A stretch of 28,128 bases of DNA. Origin: Priapulus caudatus. Lineage: Eukaryota > Priapulida > Priapulimorpha > Priapulimorphida > Priapulidae. Positions within the stretch are counted from its first letter, which is position 1. Every line of letters starts with the position of its first letter. Position numbers and translations under genes: made by a program. The DNA lies in NCBI RefSeq assembly GCF_000485595.1, contig NW_014578447.1, forward strand, positions 4,050 through 32,177. The letters run 5' to 3'. Below, piece by piece: positions 19,710 through 28,128 of this stretch. The notes under the pieces are model-generated. The model worked only from the letters and a program-made list of their open reading frames with translations. It was not told where the DNA came from and ran no database searches.

Positions 19710-20630
19710 GCGTTAGAAATTTGAAGATTGTCCATAGTTGGTTTTTGAGTGCCAGGTATATTGGGTTTTGCAGTATAGTCTGTTTCCATGTAATTTTCCA
19801 TGTCACGTATGTTACCTTTGCGTATTTTGTATAGTCACCAATTTGTGACTGTGAGTTTCGTGGTGTTTGGGTGTGTTGGTCCTGAGACGGGCTCGGAGAC
19901 GGACTTTATGGAATTGTTTGTGCTTTGATGTTTCACGTCGATATTTGAAATTATTGTTGTATCGCTTTGTAATTAGTTATTCAGGCTCCAAGAGGAAATA
20001 GGTAGGTGAATTATAGGATTATAATTAGGGGCCGGTAGGTTGGAGCCACAGAGCATGGCATTTTTTAGTACCAGTTGTAATCCAGGTGGCAGCACCTCCT
20101 GGTTATTGTGGGATTGTGTTCTGGGCATGCGCAGTAGGATAGGTGGAGCGATGAGCTTCTACTTGGTGAAAATCATGGTGTTGTGTTGATATTTTGAAGA
20201 CATATTTTCTAGAATTGCTAGGCTCCATAATGTTTTGTGAGTACAAGTTTTTGTCGTGTTTGCAGTTAACATGTTATAGGTTAAAGTAACCAAGAAGCAG
20301 CACACTCTAATTCATGTAATTTGTGTGAAGCCGGCTCGTTAATTCCAAAATGGAATTTCCACTGTATTAGGACCAGAAGTTCGTTAGATGGCCACATAAG
20401 CACAGTGCTCAATTTAACGTGTTTTTTTTGTTCGGCGGCAGGAAACCAAGCAAACGCGAGTAGCTATATGCGTTATCCCTCAGAGTTGTTGCGAGTCCGG
20501 ATATTATTTAAAACATGCTGCCTGCATGCACTCTGCCTCACGTGAGCTCATCTGCTAAAGCAAAAAGGCCTAACTCATGGACAATTTTGTACGTATTGCC
20601 GAGTGACAGTCAGACATGGCCATTCGCATT
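19710..20630. other. BEL/Pao 3' flank / possible LTR remnant
   Basis: Non-coding. The first ~600 bases probably belong to the 3' UTR or LTR of the BEL/Pao element, but there is no second LTR copy in the window. The block near 20390-20560 has no recognisable signal. Confidence 0.35.
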
Positions 20631-20631
20631 G

Positions 20632-21505
20632 TTTACTCATTAATATGAAGAGGAATCAAAATATATGTTAATGTGGTAAATGATGCTGAGATCAATGAAC
20701 GTATAATAGTAATATAAAAGTGGCATTGAAATTTATTTCATAAAATTTACATCTAAGTATAACTAACACTTACTAACATGACTAACATAATAACATCTGG
20801 TCAAGCTCACAGATGAAGTAAAATTAAAACGAAACCAATGTGTTGTTAACACTGATGTTATACTGCTATCAAGCAAGCAGACAATGTCCGTCTAGCATAT
20901 GTACCGTTATGAGCGTATTGTGCAACCCGGCCGTAGTAAATGAACGTGGCATTATGAACTATAATTATCTATAGCAGAGTTTGACACGGACCAACCACGA
21001 AAGCGCTAGAGAAAATCAGTCATCACGACCACCGGCGACTGCTTAAAATATGAGCCTGCATAAGCCGATGATTTCACTTTCAATGGGTCCTGGTATAAAG
21101 GTCGACCGAGACTGAGCTACGTTTGAAATGGTGATGAATGTTGATCACTTGTACTGGTTAGGCCGCCTAAGACTGTGAGTTCTGCCGCTTCGAAAAAGTA
21201 TTGGGTGAACAAGATTGTTTCTGCACCGCTGTGGTGGCTCCCTGGCGTTATAGTGGGAACTAAAGTTTGGTTGTTTTTTTGTATTTCAGTCAACTCATTT
21301 TAGGATGGGTTAAAAACGCATGTTGCAAAAGGTAACCAATTAGCTTAGTTATATATTTGAGCGTCAACACACTATCATACAGCCGCAGACCTTAAATACT
21401 CCAGCTACTGTGGTCATGCGCTGGATTACTACAATCTGTGTATTTCTAAATAGTCACAATGTCATATGACTTCTGGTCTTCAAGCTATCATGAAATGCTA
21501 CATTT
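20632..21505 (+). repeat. Distal upstream block (A) of the L-like element, copy 1
   Basis: This ~870-bp non-coding block recurs, with many single-base indels, at 27284-28128 at the right edge (both start near TTTACTCATT/TTCACTCATT and share TGATGCTGAGATCAATGA). Other shared marks: ATTTATTTCATAA, GTGTTGTTAACAC, GTATAAAGGTC-GACCGAGACT. No reading frame of note. Whether it is viral sequence copied with L, or host DNA duplicated with it, cannot be decided from this window. Confidence 0.8.
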
Positions 21506-21524
21506 TTGAATAGGATGTATTTAG

Positions 21525-22100
21525 ATAACTTCGCCAATGTTGTTGTGTCGGTGTGCCATCATGCGTGCGTGCTTGTACTGTGTAAATATGTATAAGCCAC
21601 GTGGATCGCATAGAAATTTAGATTTATATCGGTATATAATAGATATTGATGGCATGCAGATCATCATGTACAAGTAACACATCATCATGTAAAAGATCAC
21701 CATTTCTGACATGACAGTTTCATGAGCTTGTTGCATGGTGTGAATGCGTGCATAACTGCATTACATGATATTTATGTGCAGTGTTTTTTATTAGAAATTT
21801 AGACATGTTAGGTTATGACATGCATGTTTCATGAGTTGTTTGCAATGGTATGTGTGTGCATGCCTGCATACATGTATATATTATGGTGAGTGTTTTTTAT
21901 TAGTAAATTTAGACATGTTAGGTTATGACATGCATGTTTCATGAGTTGTTTGCAATGGTATGTGTGTGCATGCCTGCATACATGTATATATTATGGTGAG
22001 TGTTTTTTATTAGTAAATTTAGACATGTTAGGTTATGACATGCATGTTTCGTGAGTAATTTTCAGTAGTGCGTGCATGTGGGCGTGTGTGTCAGTGTGAC
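21525..22100 (+). repeat. 110-bp tandem repeat upstream of L (block B, copy 1)
   Basis: Exact period of 110 bp: AGACATGTTAGGTTATGACA occurs at 21801, 21911 and 22021. The two complete units are near-identical. Diverged units precede them (about 21714-21800 and 21525-21713). The unit is rich in ATGCATG/TGCATG and TGTGTGTGCATGC. A single noisy unit set reappears at 25715-26060. Confidence 0.85.
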
Positions 22101-22242
22101 TGTACTAGTAATATCAATATCAACAGTACCGTGACGTCAGATTTCAAATTTCCTTTCTGTATCAGTACTTGTTACCAGTTCTGTATCCATACACCACCTA
22201 CGCACCACTACGCCCCGGTGCTGCTGCGGGGCGAGAGGCAAG

Positions 22243-25210
22243 ATGTTTTGGCGAGACCGGCACCTCGCCTCGCCTATACTGGATGGCGAGATTGCTTTCA
22301 TCAAGACCTTCCAGAAAACGCCAGAGAAGCTCAAAGTTGAGCATCAATTCTTGATTCGAGACCATCCAGATTTGGTGCGAGATTATGACATCCGTCTTTT
22401 CCAGAGAGATCTTATGAAATTTCTGAGAACATGTCCTGCCCATGACAAGGGAAAACGCCCTGACTTAATGCGACCACTAATAGCAGCAAGCAGATGCCTT
22501 AGTATTGGTGTGGAGGACTGGATGAGAGAAGCGAAGGGAGCACGAATCCCATCGATTGATCCGGAGAGACTACTTTCGGCAGACCTCCAGCATTGGTACA
22601 GCTGGAAGATTATGTTTGGAAAGATTTACCGTGTATGTGGAAATAGTGAGAGGATGCGCAGAGTGTACGAATTTACTGGCTTCAAAGTGGAATTCTATGG
22701 TGAGATCGTTGTCGTGAGGTTCAAGATTCGAGGCCAACCATGTAAGATCCTGGGCACTTATGCACTCTGGCTGAGCATGCAGTCATGTGTCTTGTCGATC
22801 TTCTCTTCTTTGCTCTACGCGAGGGTTTGTGACATCACGGTGAAGTATCCTCAATGCTCGTTATATGAACATCTCAACCAGTACATGAAGGCAGGGCTGG
22901 AAGATATGGAAGCCTTTGGAAATAACATGCATAACATTGTAAAGCTAGTGCCGTCTTTAGCGATTGCAGCAGTATTGCGCGATGTTGAAACGGTGCTCAC
23001 CAACGAGTTTGTTGTTGTAATGTTGAAAGAGGCAACTCAATACGCAGGATCTCGATTGTGCACTTACATGTTACGTAGAATCACCAACCCCTGGGAAGCT
23101 CAGATTCGTTTGGAGATCGGCGGACTGGCGAAGTCCTTTGGGTTTCCTGTCCTTGACACTGAGGCGTCGGCTCGAGCTTTGATGGAGGATATAAAGCGAC
23201 CAGTGGAAGTGGACCCAAAGGCAGCTGAGGACTTAGCGCACATTAGCGCTTACCTCTTCTGCAAAGAGTACTTCCGTGTCAACAAAAGGTGGCCACCAGA
23301 CTGTTTTACAGGAGACGTACGGAAGGACATCCAGGAAAGTATCAGCACCAGGAAGTGGAATGAACCCGGTCACAGAGGGTGGAGCTCTCACGACTTTAGA
23401 CATGTAGTTGTCATGCAGTGTCTCAATTTTAACTACTTCGTTGAGGCCTCGGATTTGTTAGCAGATGAGGCCATCAGTACTGGGAGAGGGAACAGTATTG
23501 AGAACTATGACCGTGGTGCTTTTCGAGCTTTCTATAACGAGCTACCGCTCAAAAGACTAGATGCTGTCGGACGAGTGATACCCAAGTACCTCTTCACAGA
23601 CGCAATTTCTGTAAGAGATGCTGTCAACGCCGTTGAGACCAGATCTGTCCCAAACGACGATAAAATCTTGACTGCTGTTTTCAAAGAACGAGAACCCTAG
23701 ATCTCGAACGCAAGAGGCTTCTGCAAGCAAACTTATGCCATGCGCTTGGTCCAAGTGGCCACTGAAAAGAATATAGCGGATGAGCTGTTCCCGTATGTAC
23801 AAAACCAATCCATGACCATGGATGAAGTATTGCTCATTAACACGATCTCACGGATGACAGCGACATTCTCAGAGGACCAGCGCGGAAAGTTCATCTTTTA
23901 TAGTTTTGACGTTGTGCACCTCAGGATGAGCCACCAGGCGTTGCAGCCACTCTTTGCGTCTTTAGATCGCATGTTTGGCCTAGAACGCACCTATGTGTAC
24001 TCCCAGGTATTCCCGTACGAATGCGAGTTAGTGATTCAGGACCGCTTTCGTCCTCCATACTATGAGGGTCGGAGACCAACCGAGACGGCACTAAGTACCT
24101 CCGGTGTAGCTCACTGGATGGAGGGATTAAGACCGAAATGTTGGACATGGGCGACAATAATCATGATAACGAGTTGCCAGAATGCTCGATGTAGCAGCCG
24201 TCCTCCTAGGGCAGGGAGACAACCAGATTATTGTCGACCGTGTACCTTCGGATGAGACCTTCTAGCGGACAAATACCACTGTTCAACAGTTCGCTACTCA
24301 ATTCGTAACCACGCTGGTTTCGGAATCTGAACGGTTGGGCTGGGAAGTAAAGTGGTCGGAGACTTGGTTTTCAACTGTGTTATTTGAATACTCCAAACGT
24401 TACCACCTGATCGGGGCAGAAGTAAGCGCAGCCTTGAAGAAAGCTTCCCGGATAGGATCCCAGTCAAATGATAGTATCCGCACGTTAGCTAATCAGCTGT
24501 CATCATATTTCTCAGCTGGTATAGCGATTGCAGGTACCGACCACAGTCCTATTGGCGGATAAGTGCTGGCTGTTGTAGAAGCCTCTATTGCACTACTAGA
24601 AGTGGATGAGGACTTGATTGCGGTGACTCTGGCGGCAATGTGCCTCATACCCCGTCAACTAGGAGGATATCCTACAGTGGGCTTTGCATCATTTGCATAT
24701 CGAGGTCAAATGGACCCGCTCACCACCACCCTGAGTGTTGTGATCAGCGATACGCACGATGTCAGGTGGCGCACTATTAGTAGATCCTATCTCAGCAGCA
24801 ATCTCGCTTGGACAAGTCCTAGTGGACAGAATAGAGAGTGGGAAGGAGCTAACCTACTACAATTATGTCATCAATGGAACATCTGATGCTCAGATGGAGG
24901 ATCAGCAGAGAAAGATCAATGGGATTTGGGGATCTCGTGATCTACTGGAGGGAAAAAACTACCCGACTATCTTAGAGTGCGAAGAGAACTATATCAGTGC
25001 TGCGAGGCAGGGAGTCGATGCATCAGAGAGCACTTATGGGCTTCTCATTGGTCACTGCTACGCTTCAACCAACACCGCCACATTCTATGCAGATTCCACC
25101 ACTCAGAATTCAATCAGAACCTCATTACGCTATCCCTTCTGCAAGCCCTGTGTTGCAACCGAATACGCCAATCACGATACGCATGTAACGTGTTTCGATA
25201 GCGATTTCCG
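22243..25210 (+). pseudogene. L: Endogenous negative-strand RNA virus L (RNA-dependent RNA polymerase) gene, N-terminal ~1000 codons
   Basis: The L-type N-terminus (HLASPILDGEI, near the ATG) is followed by long colinear similarity to the polymerase of Mononegavirales/Jingchuvirales: GDVRKDIQESISTRKWNEPG region, KERE, TEKNIA..LFPY..QSMT, the motif-A region (FYSFD), HWMEGLRPK.WT (motif B), QGDNQ (motif C, about 24211-24225), an ETW...EYSKRYHL region, then IPRQLGGY and MDP connector motifs. One frame holds from 22243 to about 24165, apart from TAG 23698. Then come a frameshift, TAG 24263, TAA 24560 and a further shift at about 24780. Motif A keeps its Asp but lacks the usual K-W-N or S-W residues, and motif B has P where Q is usual. 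Capping and methyltransferase regions are missing. The order (Jingchuvirales favoured) is inferred. It is an integrated DNA copy without other viral genes in the window. Confidence 0.85.
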
Positions 25211-25714
25211 TTCAGTAGATAAAGTATGCTCGCGTTTTTTCTATTTATTAATCGCTCTTCTTCTCATCTTAACTGTTAATGACTTTATTAATTCTGTATT
25301 TTTTGCTTTTAACAGTTCTTGACGTTACACGATAAAATTCTTCTTTCCTTTTTCTTCAGTTTCGTTTTAGTCTGTACGAATCCACGCCCACTAAGGAAAC
25401 ATCCTGTTCGAAATTTTAAAAAGAGCAGTCGGAGTCTGCTGTAACTATGGGTCATCGTTTGATTGGACAGGGGGAAAATGTAGGCACGGGGTTTACATTA
25501 TTTAAATAAGTTAAAGGCCTCCTTTAGTGATATCTATAAACTGTCTAATTTTTACAATTATTTGATGCTAGTATCATAACGTAAATAACCAAAGCATTCG
25601 TATGTTTTTTAGTTGCCTCTGTGATATTTAAAACACGTCTTTATGTTGGGTCTATGAATGTTGAAAATCAAATCTTCTGCCAAACCGGCCACCTGGTAGG
25701 AAAACGGTTGATAT
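25211..25714. other. Spacer between the L pseudogene and its noisy second copy
   Basis: The coding signal of L fades at about 25200. A hydrophobic frame to 25320 is AT/T-rich and not supported as protein. The rest has no gene or repeat that I can pair. Confidence 0.4.
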
Positions 25715-26165
25715 GGCATGTTTTATGAGTAATTCGCAATGTTGTGTGTGTGCATCCATGCGTGCGTGCGTTTGTACGTGTGTATATTATGTCTAAGCAG
25801 TGGGATCAATTAGTAAATTTAGATTATATGGTATATTAATAATATGATGCATTGAGATCAATCATGTAAAGTCCAGATCATCAATGTAAAACATTTCTGA
25901 GATGTCATGCTTATGATTCTGTTTTCAATGTGTGTGTGTGCATGCTGCATACATGTATATATTATGGTGAATGTTTTTTTATTAATAATTTAGACATGTT
26001 AGGTTATAATGCATGTTTCGTAGTAAATTTTTCAGTAGTGGTGCATGTGGGCGTGTGTGTCAGTGTGACTTGTACTAGTAGATATCATATAATAGTACGT
26101 GACGTCGATTTCAAATTTCCTTTCTGGTATCAGTATTGTTATGTTTGTATGACATACACGCAACT
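25715..26165 (+). repeat. Block B, copy 2 (upstream repeat of L, error-rich)
   Basis: Aligns with 21525-22205: GCATGCGTGCGTGC, AAATTTAGATTATAT, CAGATCATCAATGTAAAA, ATTTAGACATGTTAGGTTAT, GGGCGTGTGTGTCAGTGTGAC. It has fewer 110-bp units than copy 1 and many single-base deletions, and it runs straight into the T-rich run. Confidence 0.8.
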
Positions 26166-26173
26166 ACGCACCG

Positions 26174-26227
26174 TTTTTATTTTTTTTTTTTTTTTTTTAT
26201 TTTGGTTTTTTTTTTTTGTTTTTATTT
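26174..26227. repeat. T-rich homopolymer run inserted in copy 2
   Basis: About 54 bases of nearly pure T (broken by A, GG and G) stand where copy 1 has CACTACGCCC (about 22206-22215). The sequence on both sides aligns with copy 1. Confidence 0.9.
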
Positions 26228-26262
26228 AAACGCGCTGGTGTCTGCTTGCGGGCGAGAGCAAA

Positions 26263-26500
26263 GATGTTTTTGCGATAACGGCCTCGCTCGCTATATGGTG
26301 GCGAGATTGCTTTCATCAAGCCCTTCAGAAAACGTCCAGAGAAGCTCAAGTTGAGCATCAATTTTGATCGAGACCATCCAGATTTGTGCGAGATTATGAC
26401 TATCCTTTTCCAGAGAGATATTATGAAATTCTGAGAACATGTCCTGCCCATGAAAGGAAAGCTGATTAATGCGACCACTTATAGCAGACAAGCAAGATGC

Positions 26501-26579
<79 letters not shown>

Positions 26580-27275
26580 TGTTGTGGAGGATGATGAGAG
26601 AACGAAGGGAGACGAATCCTCGATTGATCGGAGCGACTATTTACGCAGAACTCCAGCTTGTACAGCTGAAGATTATGTTTTGAAGATTTACCGTTATGTT
26701 GGAAATAGTGAGAGGATGCGGCAGAGTTGTACAATTAATGGCTCCAAGTGGGAATTCTATGGTGAGATCTTGTCGTGAGGTTTCAAGATTCGAGCATTAG
26801 ACCCCATGTAAGATGCCTGGGCACTTATGCACTTGGTGAGCATGCAGTCATGTGTCTTGTCGATGCTGCTCTTTGCCTCTACGGAGGGTTTTGTGAAATC
26901 ACGGTAAGTATCCTCAGCTCGTTATTATGAACATGTCAACCAGTTACATGAAGGCAGGGCTGGAAGATATGGAAGCCTTTGGAAATAACATGGCTACATA
27001 GTAAAGCTAGGCTTATTTAGCGATGTGCAGCAGTATTGCCGATGTTGAAACGTGATCACCACGATTTGTTTTGTAATGTTGAAAGAGGCATCTCATACAG
27101 GATTCGATTGTGCACTACAATGTTACGTAGATACAAAACTGGGAACTCAGATCTTCGTTGGAGAATCGCGACTGGAAGTCTTTGGTTTCCTGTCCTTGAC
27201 AGCTGGAGGTCGGTCGAGCTTTGATGGAGATATAAACGACAGTGGATAGTGGACCAAAAGGCAGGCTAGGAATTG
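26263..27275 (+). pseudogene. L: Second, error-riddled copy of the L gene 5' third
   Basis: Aligns base for base with 22243 to about 23240 of the first copy, starting at the equivalent ATG, but with single-base insertions and deletions every 10-30 bases. No frame exceeds a few dozen residues. The similarity of the matching stretches is very high (for example 26700-26770 against 22637-22707, and 26937-26990 against 22876-22930), so the damage is mostly indels rather than substitutions. That is not how an old pseudogene normally decays. It stops abruptly at GGCAGGCTAGGA, where copy 1 has GGCAGCTGAGGA (about 23220), and continues directly into block A. It encodes nothing. Confidence 0.8.
26504..26576. 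repeat. A-rich homopolymer run inserted in copy 2
   Basis: About 73 bases of A with a single T at 26542, placed between GATGCCTT and TATTGTTGTGGAGG. Copy 1 reads GATGCCTTAGTATTGGTGTGG with no insert. There is no target duplication. Confidence 0.9.
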
Positions 27276-27283
27276 TTTCACTC

Positions 27284-28128
27284 ATTATATGAAGAGAATA
27301 AAATATTGGTAATGTGGTAAATGATGCTGAGATCAATGACGTATAATAGTAATTAAAAGTTGCATGAAATTTATTTCATAACATTTACATTAAGTTAACT
27401 AACACTACTAACATTACTAACATTAATAACATTGTGTCAAGTCACAGATGAGTAAAAATTAAACGAAACAATGTGTTGTTAAACACGTGATGTTATACTT
27501 TGTATCAAGCAAGCCAGACAATGCGTCTAGGCATATGTACGTTTGCAGCGTATTGTGCAACCCTGGCCGTATGTAAAATGAACGTGCGCATTATGAATAT
27601 AAATTTTTTATAGAGGTTTGACACCGGACAACCACGGAAGCGCTAGAGAAAATCCAGTCATCACGTACGACCGGACGACTGTTAAAATTGAGCCCTGCAT
27701 AAGCGATATTTCACTTTGCATGGTCCTGTGTATAAAGGTCCGACCGAGACTGGCTACGTTTGAAATGGGTTGAGGAATGTTGATCATTGTACTGTTAGGC
27801 CCGCTAGACTGTGAGTTTGGTTGAAAAGTTTGTGTGAACAAGGATTGTTTGTGGCACCGTGTGGTGGCTCCCCCTGGTTAGTAGTTGGGAACTAAAGTTT
27901 GGTTTGTTTTTTTGTATTTCAGTCAATCATTTTAGTATGGTTAAACGCATGTGGAAAAGGAGACCATTAGTTGTTATATATTTGAGGTCAACACCACCTA
28001 CATACAGCGCTATGCCTAAAATATCCAGTAGCTGTGTGTTATTGCGTGGAGTTATACATCTGTGTATTTCTAATATTCAAATGTCATAGACTTTCTGGAT
28101 CTTCAAGCCTATCATGAAATGTACATTT
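27284..28128 (+). repeat. Block A, copy 2 (runs off the right edge)
   Basis: Noisy copy of 20632-21505, joined directly to the truncated second L copy. It is about 30 bases shorter over the same span, with single-base indels throughout. Its last bases (CATGAAATGTACATTT) correspond to 21489-21506. Confidence 0.8.

Noticed and set aside
20632..22242. Other viral genes (nucleoprotein, glycoprotein) upstream of L
   Set aside because: No frame of useful length or motif; the block is non-coding and repetitive.
25205..25320. Hydrophobic segment as a viral membrane protein or L tail
   Set aside because: It is T-rich low-information sequence after the L similarity ends; L has no membrane anchor.
26450..26683. 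Poly-Lys open frame
   Set aside because: Created by the A-homopolymer insertion.

Overview
The window is from a eukaryotic nuclear genome, most likely a marine invertebrate animal. Evidence: phase-consistent GT..AG introns, AATAAA signals, long di-nucleotide microsatellites, a BEL/Pao integrase tail, large DNA-transposon-like genes and dispersed fold-back repeats. A mollusc or other lophotrochozoan would fit the repeat style, but I cannot fix the phylum. Almost everything recognisable is a mobile or virus-derived gene; I see no ordinary cellular gene, tRNA, rRNA or CRISPR array.

Left part (1-7000): a broken envelope (fusion-glycoprotein-like) pseudogene with a furin-type site runs off the left edge (1-1143). 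It is followed by about 1.9 kb of non-coding DNA and then a spliced gene: one exon at 3026-3161 and a long intact terminal exon at 4040-6910. That gene encodes a large DDE-transposase-like protein with a Cys-rich C-terminus. It is the only large undamaged reading frame here.

Middle (7000-10590): repeats only. A small fold-back element is followed by a ~60-bp minisatellite, GA-, CA- and CT-rich tracts, two back-to-back palindromes, and a GA/GT microsatellite that ends at a single N (10587), which looks like an assembly join.

Transposon block (10590-17670): directly after the N comes the C-terminal part of a large invertebrate protein family with PIN/FEN1-like acidic motifs and a CXC Cys-rich tail. 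It is damaged by one frameshift and three stops. It abuts a 4.8-kb element with ~300-bp terminal inverted repeats (12884-13177 and 17342-17670). Inside that element lie degraded exons of the N-terminal, zinc-binding part of what looks like the same family.

Right part (17770-28128): two exons of an OTU-type cysteine protease-like gene, then the integrase end plus DUF5641 of a BEL/Pao retrotransposon. Next is an endogenous copy of the large polymerase (L) gene of a negative-strand RNA virus (Mononegavirales/Jingchuvirales-like), 22243 to about 25210, covering the N-terminus through the RdRp GDNQ motif and beyond. After it, 25715-28128 repeats the L upstream region, the first ~1 kb of L, and the distal upstream region. 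This second copy is riddled with one-base indels and has two long homopolymer runs. The arrangement fits a tandem duplication junction represented by unpolished long-read sequence.
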